Program-made: the position numbers and the translations under genes
In this document: positions 36,294 through 48,641 of the stretch, in pieces
Position numbering within the stretch: position 1 is the stretch's first letter
Layout: each line of letters opens with the position of its first letter
Notes under the pieces: model-generated
Database searches by the model: none
What the model was told of the DNA's origin: nothing
The model's input: the letters and a program-made list of their open reading frames with translations, nothing else
Assembly (NCBI GenBank): GCA_964057225.1
Contig: OZ059894.1
Span: forward strand, 10,054,131-10,118,130
Reading direction: 5' to 3'
Length of the DNA: 64,000 nt
From: Auanema rhodensis
Taxonomy: Eukaryota; Nematoda; Chromadorea; Rhabditida; Rhabditidae

Positions 36294-37728
36294 GGGAGGG
36301 AATGAATGAAAGGTATGTTTAAGATAGATTTATACTAGTTCAAGACAAAAGTTTCATGAATATGAGGTCAAAATGAAAGTAAAGAAAGTAAGTAAGTAAG
36401 TAGTTAGTATAAGAATATTGTTATAATTAACTATATGAATATAGTATAGTTCTAAATAATATATTAAAAACTTTAAAATGAAAATAACAATATATGTTTG
36501 TAAAGTATATCATAAACATTTGCTTTACAATTGATTTTAAGAATTTCAAATGTTAAATTATCTGTGTACTTGTCAGATTTATTCAGTTTTAAGACTTTGT
36601 TATAATAAATATGTGAAATAATTTATAAATTTTCTGCCTTAAGGTTTTTTGTAAATATTAAAAATATATTTATATAGATAAATATAGATAAATAGATAGA
36701 TATATAAATCTTTTTATCTATTAAAAGACTACAGATTATAATTGTTTTTCATAATTTCTATTATGATTTATGTTTTAGTGGGTTGATGGAATGAAGGAAT
36801 GAGGTATAATAATGAAATGAAATAGTTTTTACTATATAAACTATTCAAAGTTGATAAGAAAGACGAAGAGGGTAGACAGATTATAGTTAAGAAAATATAG
36901 TTAATGATTGATGTTATTATATAATTTTAAAATAAATGATTATAATATTGAATATTATATATATTTATAGGAAATGTTTTTCATTTACTTCTTCTAAAAC
37001 AAATATTTATTAATTTCTTTTTAGTTATAAAATAATAAGAAAAACATGAATATGCTTTAAGAAAGTTTCAAGCTTGTGAATAAGTTGCTTTGCTTGATTC
37101 TTCTGTTATGTATATACATATAGTATTCTTCTTCTTCTTCTCTATATATCCTTCAAATTTTAATAAACAGTTTATAAACATACGCATAAATTATTACAAA
37201 ATATGGGATTAATTCAAGTATATAGTTTTATTTGTTTACACAATATTTTGAAACATTTAAATTTCGTTTTTATTTAAATTCATGAAAAAATAATTTAAAT
37301 GAAAATAAACTTCACGTGAACTTCGCATAATTTTCACGTATTTTCCACGTAATTTTTGAAACTCAGAAGTAGTGTTGAAAAATTAAATAATTTTAAATAA
37401 TTCATAATTAACATAATTATAATGATTGTTGTTGTTATTAGATACATGTTCACCACCCATATGTGATACGTGGAATTTATGTTTTATATGAAAGTTGCAA
37501 GCAATCTTAACGTTCCCTGATCTTGTATTTATCAAATAAATAACATTGTATATTAAAAGTTTATGAGAAAAAAAAAGAAAAAACCCGCATTGATAATGAA
37601 AACGATCAAAAAAAAACGAAAAAAAGATGCATAACACATAGAAATGAGGAAGACATGAGTGAAGAAAAAAAGGAAAACGTTTTAAAAAGAAAGAAAAAGG
37701 TGGCAAATGAGAAAAGATGATTTCGGTT

Positions 37729-40489
37729 TTAAACATCAACGGCAATTATTTTCGTTTTTGTATAAAAGAAATCTTGAATATCTTTACGTATAACTGGATT
37801 ACATCCATAGTATATAAGTATACGTATAGCTGATGTAAACATATAAACAAATGATACCATATCAGAGAAAAATGTATGAAATGTTGATGATTTTAGATGA
37901 TCTTCTTCATCAATTAATAAAGGATGTTGAGTTCTAAAATTAATTTTATATATTATATAAATAGCTATAAACTATATATATTACCTTTCCAATATAGTTA
38001 AGACTAGGTGAAGAGTATTAGAGAAAAGATAACTGAATACGATTGCTGCCATTGTGTATATAGCACTTCGTACACTATCACTCATGGTTCGAAGAGGATG
38101 TAAGTTAACAAGTGCTGAGAGTTTACCTGAAACAATTCTTTCAAAAAAAATATTTTTTCTAAATTCATGAAGAAAAGATTGAAGGGACGGGAGGGGGGGG
38201 TGGAGACGGTGGATGGTGAATGATGGCTTTTTCGGTGCTCGTATATTGACTTTCAAATCCAAAAAGTTGAAAAAAAGCTTAAAAATCCTTAAGAGTTGCC
38301 AATTCATTTTTATTCATGTACCGTAATGTACGAATAGGCCATTCGGACATTCTAATTTTTCTTTTTTCCCCACCTCTTTCTCTCTTTCTCTCTTTCTCTC
38401 CTTCTCTCTCACTCTTTTTCTCTTTTCTCATTTGAAAACCCGGAAATGCAAGGGTTTCATACAAAAAAAAGTTTTTTTTTCTATTCATTTCACTGCAAAA
38501 CATATGATGGAATAAGGAAGTAGCTTTGCATCATCATCATGCAAAGCCTTTTTCTAATAAAATGGTCAAAGATATACGTGGTGAATCCTCAAGAAGTAGA
38601 TGTTTTTGAGCTGATTGAGATGGTGGTGGAGGAGTACTACATATGCTTATATCATCAGCTGGTGTCTCATTCTTCTCACAGAATTTTTTGACAATAATCT
38701 AAATAAAATAATCAATATATATAATAATAATCAATATAGTTAATACCAAATTAAGCATAATTAACATGAAAAATGGAATACATGTCTGTGCTACAGTCAT
38801 TATATCAAAATCAAAAAATTCATAGAATGTACTTTGGCTGACCCAACTTCTATAAAGTGCATTGATAAATGAATTTTTCTGGCAAAATGCCAACAAACCT
38901 AGGCTGCGTGGTAAGTGTCCGGAAGAAATCATCACAATGTGGATATGATCCCACTTCCATAGCAATTGCTGTAGGTAATCGTAGTAAGCAGCAGATTGTC
39001 ATAGTGACGATAACTGTCCAATAACGTCCAGACGTTGAATATAGGCTTTTCAAGTATTTGTTTTTACTAAAAATATAATTAACTATATGATCAAATTATT
39101 ATTATTATTATTATTAGTTTGGAATTATTATTATTATTATTATTGACAAAAACAAAACAAAAAAATGTTTGATAGTTGGGAAACCCGTGTGAGAAAAATG
39201 ACGAAAATTAGAAGTAGATAGATGAAGATGAGATAACGCAAACATATTTTTGGGACGAAATGAGATATCTCCAACAAAAAAATATTTAATAAAAAAATTA
39301 ATATATTACTTACATCTTTCCATATGTCCAAACAAGTCGTTCTAGGGTAGCAAAGATGAGCATGTATGGAATAGCCAGTTGAGTTATACGGCTCAGCACA
39401 TAAGCAGGAATTATATATACATAATATAGAGTAAATAAGCTCTGAAATAAGAAAAAAAAGTTTTGTATCTCATTATTTCTCTCTCTCTCTATCTCTATCT
39501 CTCTTAATTCCAACTCTTTTACCTCTATTTTGACGTAACTGACTATAGCATCCACACCAAATAGAAGAATATATTCAAAGCAAATTGCTAGATCAAGTAT
39601 AGCTAATACGGTTGGATAAAGTGTTGCTGGTGTTGTTTTAGACTGAAATAAGCTATCAATTACCTCTTTTTCTTCATTTCATATCCCCAAAAGGAATAAA
39701 AAGTTATTTATAATATCTTCTTATCTTACGTATTTCCTCTTTTCTTCGTCCGTTTCATCTCATCTTTTATTTTTGTTCGAACGGACAAAAATCAAATTTT
39801 TTTTTTCTTTTTTTTTGTTAAAAAAATCAGTAAAATGACTACCTTCTTCGTACAAAATATATAAACAAGAATAGCATTAGCGATTGTTCCTAGTGTAGCT
39901 ATTAAAGTAGCCATTATAATATAAATAAATCGTCCAAGACTATATGTTTCATACTGAAATAATATATTTTAATTTCATTTGTACATATAATATATAGAAT
40001 AATAATAATAATCATTATTATTATTATTTATTTTTCATTTTTAGTTCCAAAACAAAAATACAAAAATTCTGTATTTTAACTTAGAATATCGACATTTTTT
40101 CTCCCAAAAATGTTCGTTCTCGTGGATAATTAGAGAAAAAAAAGTTTTTTTTTTGTCTAAGCAGTAATTAACTAAAATACTAATTAGCATAATCTGAAAT
40201 AAGAACATCTTGTTCACGTAAAACACGTAACATGTAAGAATTTCATTTACATGTTGCTGAGACGACGATGCGGTTGGTGTGCTCTCGTTCGACACATTTT
40301 GTTTTTTAATTTTCAAATTTTGAATGTCTTTGTTGGCTATGTTTATCAAGCTTATGCTTAGACTAATTACAACTAATTGTTTATAATTATAAAAAAAATT
40401 TTAAAAGAATAAGAAATTACCTGAGCACAGAGTGTCTCGTCAAGACTTGCTGAAACTGTATATGAATCTGATAAATCAGATGAATTCAT
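37729..40489 (-). CDS. Rhodopsin-type GPCR, probable neuropeptide receptor
   Basis: Nine exons encode 388 aa: 40421-40489, 39843-39953, 39523-39642, 39314-39441, 38899-39066, 38747-38849, 38578-38698, 37985-38126, 37729-37933. Phases all agree. Seven hydrophobic helices are at about residues 32-56, 67-92, 104-131, 159-180, 214-236, 295-316 and 342-363. Seen motifs: TIANAILVY in TM1, LAILDLA in TM2 (D2.50), LERLVW in place of DRY, and TSAIRILIYY in place of NPxxY. ECL2 has a Cys (187), but TM3 has none at the usual 3.25 position. ICL3 is acidic and Pro-rich. An NSS glycosylation site lies at residue 2. The motifs fit the nematode group of FMRFamide/neuropeptide-like receptors; the ligand cannot be assigned. 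The ATG lies 15 nt after a TTTCAG acceptor, so trans-splicing is likely. Confidence 0.9.
38184..38203 (+). other. G-rich tract, possible G-quadruplex
   Basis: GGGACGGGAGGGGGGGGTGG in the GPCR intron 38127-38577. The 20-odd bases before it closely match those before the G4 motif at 28061. Confidence 0.6.
39096..39144. repeat. (ATT)n microsatellite
   Basis: Two ATT runs split by AGTTTGGA, in a GPCR intron. Confidence 0.9.
40229..40255. repeat. 9-bp inverted repeat
   Basis: AACATGTAA and TTACATGTT arms with a 9-nt loop, next to a TTCACGTAAAACACGTAA cluster in the first GPCR intron. Could form a hairpin or bind a dimeric factor. Confidence 0.7.
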
Positions 40490-42967
40490 TGATAGCAATA
40501 AAATCTGAAATTATATAAATATAATGAAAATATATATAATAAACTTAAAAAATATAAGATTAATATGCTGAAAATAGAAAAATATTTGGAAAAAAGAAAG
40601 AAAGAAATAAAGAAAACATTCAAAAATCATATGTATATAGAAAAGTTTTAAAAGAAATAATACATTAGAGGATTTTTGATTTTTGAAATATTCGGAAGAG
40701 AAACGGTGTACGTCATCTATCTTTAGGTCATAGAAGGTACTACTACAATTTAACTGTTGCTCTATGCACACGAATAATGATGACAAGCGAAATTCTGATG
40801 TGAAATGGTTTTTGAGACATTGAGAGAGAAAGATAGAGAGAGAGAGAAAGGGAGAGAGAGAGAAATAGATCAGTCGTTGGGTGTTCAGTTCAAACATATA
40901 AAAGAATGAATGATTCAGATGAAATAACAATCTGGAAAACAAATGTGGGAGGTTGATAAAAGATGATATTTAAGGAAAAAATTAGATGAAATGGTATATC
41001 TTTATAAGCAATTATATATAAATGAATATCTCTATATTTCCTGATGAGGAAGAAAAAAGAAAGGAAAAGCATATATCAAGAAGGTAATTGAAAAAGAGAG
41101 AGAGAGAGAAAGAGAAAGAGAGAGAGAAAATGTTGTTGTTATATGACAATACCTAAGTTAGTTATAGTTAACAAATAACTATAAAATGATATTTGATCAT
41201 ATATACTATTCAATAAATTGTCTGAAGATTGAAAACATAGAGCATTATATGAGACGACATAACACAATCCACTTATATCTTTAGCGAATATGTCCACAAA
41301 AACATATTTATTTGGAAATGTAAATCAAAAAACAAATGAATAGTTAAACTATTTATAATCATCAACTTGTTTTCAACTTTAATGTTCTTCTAATACGTTG
41401 GATTTTATTTTTAAATCTTAAAATAATCCATGGTATGCTGATATGAAGAACTGTGAACCCTTCTTCTAGCATCGTCAAAATGATCTATTTTATGTTTTGT
41501 ACTTGAAGTAAAGCTAAAGATATATATTTAAGAGAAAAGTTGAAAAAGAAGGAGAAATAGCAATGAGAAATGATTTCTTTTTCCCAAAAAAATAATAAAA
41601 ATACAATAAAAAATTGTCTTTGCTTGCTCAATGTGTACATGAGCATGCCTGACTGAAACCCCTCGTCGTCCAAGCCATGGTCGTGGGTGAGAATAAAGCA
41701 GAAGCTAAACGACGTAACATCAATTAAGTCTTCGTAAAACATCTTGAGTTTGAAATTAGATGAGAAACAAGATGTTTGGATCTATCATACTGTTACCTCT
41801 TTGCCATTTTTTTTGAACAAAAAACAAATAAACAAACAGATTTTCATTTTGTTTTTCTTCAGTCAATTCGTAGATGGACACATAAAAATTTGAGACAAAT
41901 GGCAGTAGAAAGAAAGACGATCAGAATCTTTGGTCCAAGAAGGATTTTGACTGTTTTTTGATGAATTCCAACCTTCTAAAGTGGAAGTAGAGTAGAAAAG
42001 AAGGATAGAGACAAGCAAAAGATGGAACAAGAGATTGAAAAAAGGGGAATATGAATGAAGGAGGGCATGTATGTCTCTATGTATATTGCTTTCAATTCTT
42101 TTTTTTTGTTTTTCAGAAAATGTTTCAGAAAATCAAAAAAAAATATGAATATGATGAAAATTGGTAGATGAAGAAGAAGAAGAAGAAAAGGAAGAAAAGA
42201 AGAAGAAGAAGAGGAGGAGGACGAAGAAGCAAGACAAGGTTATGATTCATGTACCATGATATTACTATATATGCATAGTATATAATATATATTCAAAATT
42301 ATAGTTATTATATGAAAATTCATATAAATTACTTATATCTCTTTGTATATGTGACTATTAAATCTTTTGTAAATTGGTGTTGAGTTAAGGAATAGAATAT
42401 GAATGACCAGAGGCTTGTTATTGAAACTGAAATTGCCGGAAGATTTAAGTTGTCAAACAAAGGTCAACATTCAAAAAGAAGAATTTGTTAGATAAAGATG
42501 GATAGAGAGAAAGAGAGGGAAAAAGAAAGATAGAGAGAGAGAGAGAAAGAAAGAGAAAGAGAAGCATTTATAAGAAAGACTGAGTACTAAATACTTGTAT
42601 GGCTAAGAAGAAAGCCGTTCGTCTTGATGGATCAACTGGCCACGAAAACGAAGAAGACGTTGTGGCCATCTTCTCCGTATATACATATACATGCATGAAT
42701 GAATAGAAACTGAAGTGATACGGTAAAAAATAATTTTCAAATGAATTTTCAGAAGAAAAAATTTGTCGGAAGGTTGCATTAAGGACAGCCGTTCATCATA
42801 AAGCTTGAATTTGAAATGAATGAGAGAGATGTACTTGATGTCCTTTCACGTGTATATAAGTAAATGAAAATCAAATATTTGGAAAGATTACAGTAAATAT
42901 TAAAAAAAAAATATTTTTTTTTCAAATAGAGTTTGTGTGGATGGATCTCTCCCTCTCTCCCTCCTCT

Positions 42968-42972
<5 letters not shown>

Positions 42973-43010
<38 letters not shown>
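42973..43010. repeat. (CT)n microsatellite
   Basis: About 19 CT units preceded by CCCT-rich imperfect repeats from 42947. Confidence 0.95.
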
Positions 43011-43013
<3 letters not shown>

Positions 43014-44054
43014 TTGTATTAGTATGAAGCTTCATAACTCAATATCTTCAAAAAATAAGAAGAATCATCAAGTTTATTTTGAATAACATTGAATATATTG
43101 GGAAGCATTAGCTGAGGGCTATGCTCATCATCATCAAATGTCTTTGTCTTAATATTTGAAGAAGATAATTTCTATTTTCTATATAATTTTTCAAATATAT
43201 TACTTATACGATCTAGTTAAGACCATTTTCCATCAAAAAAAAAAGAAAATATTCAAAAATATATATAAATATTTCTTTAATTATATGTATTGATATGATA
43301 TCATATAGATATATGTAGGTGAAAAAGGTTTTGTTGGATAAAAAGCTGAACAATGAGGGCGGCCGGGTGGAGGTGGGATATGAGAGAAACATAATGCGAT
43401 GATGAAGTATTACAAAAGCTTAATCTCGACGATAACAGGAAATGAAGTAGATAATGAGTTTGACTTCCAATGTCACAAAAGCTGCTCCATCGATAATAAT
43501 AATAATAATAATAAGGATAAAGGGAAATGAGGGGGAGAGAGAGAGAGAGAGAAGGAGAGAGAGAGAGAGATGTGAGCACTACCGAATAGGTGAAAGAGAG
43601 AAAAGTTAAGTAAAGTTAAATATACGTATAATAACTAACAAATTAACTATTTTACTTGAATTTTCATAATTTTTAGATTTTTCTGATATAAAACAGTATT
43701 TTATTTTTATATTTATTAGTAAGATGGAACATAAATATTTCAATAATTATTGAATTTTTTTTCTTTTTGAATATATTTTATAAGAAATATTATAATTTTA
43801 ATTATATAATCTTTGAAAAAAATTATAAAATATAAAACTTACCTTTCTCTCTCTCTCTCTCTCTCTCTGAAAGATTATCTTAATTTTACTCTCAACAATA
43901 CAAAATATAAAAAGATAAAAAGATCAAAAATAGCAAAGAGAGGTTGACTGAAATCCCTGACCTCATCCAAAAAAAATTTAAAAATTCATTGAAAAAGCAA
44001 TAGAGTAACATGATCAATCGTTTCAATTAATATAGTATTGGTGACTGATAAATA

Positions 44055-44060
<6 letters not shown>

Positions 44061-44121
<61 letters not shown>
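44061..44121. repeat. (TC)n microsatellite
   Basis: About 30 TC units followed by imperfect TCAC/TCTG repeats to about 44150. Confidence 0.95.
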
Positions 44122-44126
<5 letters not shown>

Positions 44127-44528
44127 ACTCACTCTTTCTGTCTCTCTCTATATATTGCAGAGAAAAAAAAGATAAATTCCGAATCGAATGATTGAATAAA
44201 TAGTTTTTGTGGTTGATTTTTCAAACTTTGAATCGTTTTTTGGCCATAAATAACATAAATATTGTATTAAATAATAGAAATTGTCGTTGATAAACATTTA
44301 TAAAATAATTGTATTAGGCAGTATTTTTTTGTTTTATTTAAGAAACAAAAATCATAGACAATGTATGTTTTAAAACAAAAAAAGCTATTATTGGTTACAC
44401 GGCTGAGCAACATCTGTCTGGAAACAGCTATATGTGCGTATAGACGATCTCAGGTTTTATGTATATCAATGTATTTTTCAACGAAAATAAAATATGAAAT
44501 TTAAAAATTTAACAAATTAAATATTCTT

Positions 44529-44529
<1 letters not shown>

Positions 44530-44562
<33 letters not shown>
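44530..44562. repeat. (CT)n microsatellite
   Basis: About 16 CT units. Confidence 0.9.
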
Positions 44563-44570
<8 letters not shown>

Positions 44571-46270
44571 TTCTCTTTTTTCAAGGATTCTTTTCAAGTC
44601 CTTATATTGGCTCACAGATTTAAGATCAAGAGATGTAGCACACTTGATGTTGTTGCTCAGTTAGTTCAAGTTGAGAGCAAGACAGGGCCGTTCAACTTTC
44701 TTCGTGAGCTAGTTGTGAACTGAAGTTGTATGTGACACAACTAATGGAATGTGTGTGAACTCAAACATAAGATGGGAGGAGCTTATCGTAATGATGATTG
44801 AGATGGTGGTGATTGCGGGGATCAGATGGTCTTATCTGGTAAAGCAATTTGATGAATTTGAATGAAGTGAATTCATGAATGATTACGTCAGCATGTCTGA
44901 ATGCTGTTAAAGTATAGATGAAATGACCATTCAGCTACAACTTTCGTTATGAAAAGGCACATCTGGCTTAAACGTTTAGAAGAGATTTTCAAATTTGGTT
45001 ATTTCAAATGTTTATGAGAGATTTTATGAGTTCGAAATGAATGAACTAAGTTAAAGACATGTGATGACAATTCATTTACGAATATGTTAGTGATGGTAAA
45101 AGTATGATAGAAACTGCTTAAAAAGGTTTTACAAAGGGATATCTAACAAGAAAGAGAGAGAGAGAGACAGAGAGAGACTGGAGAAACAGAAAGAGAGATG
45201 TGATGGGAGAGAATGGAAGCGAAGGGTAAAGAAAGAAGGAAATAAAGGGAAAAGCAAAATATGAGTTTAGCCTGAGGCTAGTAGAAGGCGGAAGATTGAC
45301 AATTTTACAGAGAATAGGGAAGTTTTTCCTATAGTTAGGGTCATGAAAAAAGAAAGAAAACTGCTTTTGGCACATAAAGAAATGGATTTTGAATGAAACT
45401 TTTTGAACTAAGCTTAAAAGGCCAATCATATAATGTATTTAATGATGTAAAACAAGGCATACTTGATTCATTTAATCGTAAGTTCAAAAATATAAAAAAC
45501 CACCAAAATCGGATTAGGTAATCTGTGACTGAACGTCGCTCGTAAAATCACTTAGTTGATGTTCAAGTTGGAAGATCAAGTTTTAATAACAAAAAAAGGA
45601 GTTAAAACATTGAAGTATTATAGAAGAGTTACCGTAATATTTCGTAGTATTTCGTTTTGTTTAAAGGTTTTTTTCCTTTTTATTTTCTGATAAATTGAAT
45701 TGATACTTGGTAATAGAGGGATGGATTGGTAAGAAATAACAAGAAATTTAAGAAAACAGATTGAAAAAAAAATGAAACAAATAGATCTCACATTGAAGAT
45801 AAAAACTAGCTTCTTTGTGATAATTTCGTTTCTGTTTATCTGGCAGTCATTAAATTTATATTGAAAGAAATAAAAGAAAATAAGTTGTTTCTGTAAGTAT
45901 AAATCACAATACAAATGTTTATTTGAAAAAAAAATATAGTATAAAGTATAATATTATAGTTAAATAGGTAGATAGATTGATAGTTAGTTAAGCTGATTAC
46001 AATAATGGTACTGTGATGAGAAGAAGCATATGTTTCAGTTTTGATTTTATAAGTTCAAATACATAAAAAAAGATTTAAAAAGATTTGTTTTTACGAAAAT
46101 AACATTGGAGGAGACGATCACTACTGCTGAGGGGGAAGGCGTAACATAAAAAAAGAAAAGCAACTTGACATACCAACTAAACAATAAATGTTCTTAAACA
46201 AACTTTGTTGAAAGCATATCTCTTGGTCATTTATCTGGGGATAGAAAAATGAATGAAATAAGAAGAAAAC

Positions 46271-46305
<35 letters not shown>

Positions 46306-46465
46306 CCGGGAATTATTAAAGAAACTAATTTTGTTTCTTTATCTTTAATTTCTTCTGAATATCTCATTGTATGCCATTGAATTGTTTCAATTTTTGTGAG
46401 ATTTTTCAATACCTTATCTCTCTCATAACCTCATTCCACATTCATTACACAGACAGAGAGACTTT

Positions 46466-46470
<5 letters not shown>

Positions 46471-46518
<48 letters not shown>
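46471..46518. repeat. (GA)n microsatellite
   Basis: About 24 GA units. Confidence 0.95.
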
Positions 46519-46521
<3 letters not shown>

Positions 46522-47056
46522 GTAAAGGGAGAATAGTGGTGATAAGAGATTTGAAGTGATATCTTCATTACAACTCAAAGTATGCTTTAAGTCTTCACAA
46601 TTAATTATAAGAAATGCCATGAAATTGACAGTTAGATATCTGATTCTTGATCAAAAGATATAACAAATTTCATTTTTGATTTACTTAATATTATTATTTC
46701 AAATATTTTAAACTTATAACCTATATTCAAACTCTGATTTATTTGTTTTTTTTTTAATAAAAATAAGATTTGAATACAATCACTAAACTGAACTATTATA
46801 AGTTCCTATTTGTCCCTAACTCTCAGATCTTTCTCTCCCTCTTTCTTCATATTTCTTCATCTTTTTCTCTTTGACATGTTTTTCCATATCTTCCTTTTTT
46901 TCTAAGGACAATCTTTCTTAATAATTATTTTAAAGTTGTACTGTAATTTGTGGAGTGCAAATAATATGCATCGTTTGTCTAAACAATTTCCCATATTTAT
47001 CTTTTTTGAAATTAAAATATATTTCTAAAAATTATATTTTGTTATTCATGTCCTCT

Positions 47057-47060
47057 TCTC

Positions 47061-47103
<43 letters not shown>
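47057..47103. repeat. (CT)n microsatellite
   Basis: CT run with one CTGT interruption. Confidence 0.9.
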
Positions 47104-47107
<4 letters not shown>

Positions 47108-47223
47108 ATATACCGTATATTCTCTGTTAATATTAAAATTTCATCTCCAACCGCTCTATTACTTTGTTATTTTTAAAATAAAATAAAAAAAAAAAACTCA
47201 AAATGAATAAATTAACTGGAAGA

Positions 47224-47257
47224 TATACACGTGTACGTGAAAATCGTCACGTGTATA
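47224..47257. repeat. Inverted repeat carrying E-box cores
   Basis: Arms TATACACGTG (47224-47233) and CACGTGTATA (47248-47257), 14-nt spacer. Each arm contains the palindrome CACGTG. Further ACGT cores follow at 47261-47268. The block sits inside a 39-codon open frame (47203-47322, plus) that starts MNKLTGRYTRVRENRHVYTY. Confidence 0.75.
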
Positions 47258-48610
47258 CATACGTACGTGATTCATTTGCATATATAGCAGGTGTTAAACA
47301 ATGGCTTCAAAATCCAATTTAAATATTTAAAATATGAAGAAAAGCAAAAAGCAATTCCTCAATTTAATTTCTAAATTTAGAAATTGAATAGAAGAAAAAT
47401 GTTTTTTTTACTCAAAATCATAGTATCTGTACGTATTAGTACAACAACAACATGTATCAGAACATCGGAAAACGTTTTTGTTGTTGATATGATTGATTAC
47501 ATATAGTTAAAACATGCAACATATAGTTAAAAATGTAAAAAATAGAAAAGTTGAACTGAATAAATCTTCCAAAATCTTAACTCATAAACAATGTATTCTA
47601 TTTCCTTGAAAGAAGAAAAAAAAAGAAAAAAAGAAAAAGAAGAGTAATGAAATCAACATCAGTGTGAATCTGGGATAGACATGCATTGTGGGTATTTGAA
47701 TGTTTGGAAAGATAATCTATGAAGTACAGCTAAGACAATGAGAAAATGAAAAGACGAGCCTAAACAGCGAGTGAAAAATTTAATTTCAAATCAGATGGAA
47801 AAGCTTAAAAACCAAAATAATCTCATCAGAACTATTAAAATTCAATCCGGCCAGCACACCATTAGTACAAATCCAGCACCGCCATCTGCTATTTCTTCTC
47901 ACAAAATTCAACACAAATGAAGGACAAAGGCATAAGCACAATGTATATATGTATAAGCTAAGCACGATGAAATTCAGTTTTTTTTGTGGCTTCGATGGTA
48001 CTGAAAGGTCGGCTGATTGGTGTGTTGGTTGGTTGACTGCTTAAGAGCAAAAGCAAGAGCACAAAACGCGGAGGGTGGGGGGAGATAGTGAGGAACCTTG
48101 AGGAATTAGAATCAATATCTCTTTGGAGAAATCCTTCATTCACATCTATAATCAAAAAATGGAGAAAAAGATTTATTATAAGAAGACGAGCCTAACGAAT
48201 TTCTGGTATCCCTGATACAAATCTAGGCATTGATCATCAAGCTTCATCAAAGATATGCTAAGTTTCTTGTTTCCGGATTTGATTACAGTCTCAATGTCTT
48301 TGCATTCAAACTAAATTATTGCAAAAAAAAGTTTTCCCCCGCAAACGAGTGACGAACGAGCCAACACAAATAGAATCTGTGAAAGGAAATTCTTGTGATT
48401 TTTGTGATTTCATGAACATAATGTGATGTAGTTCGTAAAGATTCACAAACTATAGCAAACTAAGAGAGAAAACTTATTTGGAAAGTACTTTAGTATCTAG
48501 GGAAAAGAGGTTTTAAAACGAATGAATGTAGAAGAAAGTTGTTTAAGTGGAAAGATCAGATTAGAAGAGCTGACGATTACGTGTATATATATAATCTCTT
48601 ATAAACGTAA

Positions 48611-48641
48611 GAAAAAGAAGAAGAAGAAGAAGAAGAAGAAG
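48611..48641. repeat. (GAA)n tract
   Basis: About ten GAA units. Confidence 0.9.

Larger units (their letters stand above)
30116..37728. other. Region between RhoGEF and GPCR genes
   Basis: Probably the RhoGEF 5' region, with one likely coding exon at 33514-33603 (separate entry). Otherwise AT-rich DNA with (AGAT)n, (GA)n and TA runs. The patch 31830-32120 is much more GC-rich than its surroundings and holds overlapping open frames on the minus strand. It may be a promoter or an untranslated first exon. Two ACGT-rich clusters occur at about 33340-33375 and 37310-37355. Confidence 0.6.

Noticed and set aside
38850-38898. Reading the GPCR straight through, or using a 20-nt intron (AG/gtttg to GCCAG)
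   Set aside because: A 20-nt intron is too short and gives the wrong phase. Donor 38898 with acceptor 38850 makes a 49-nt intron, restores frame and completes ECL2 into TM5.
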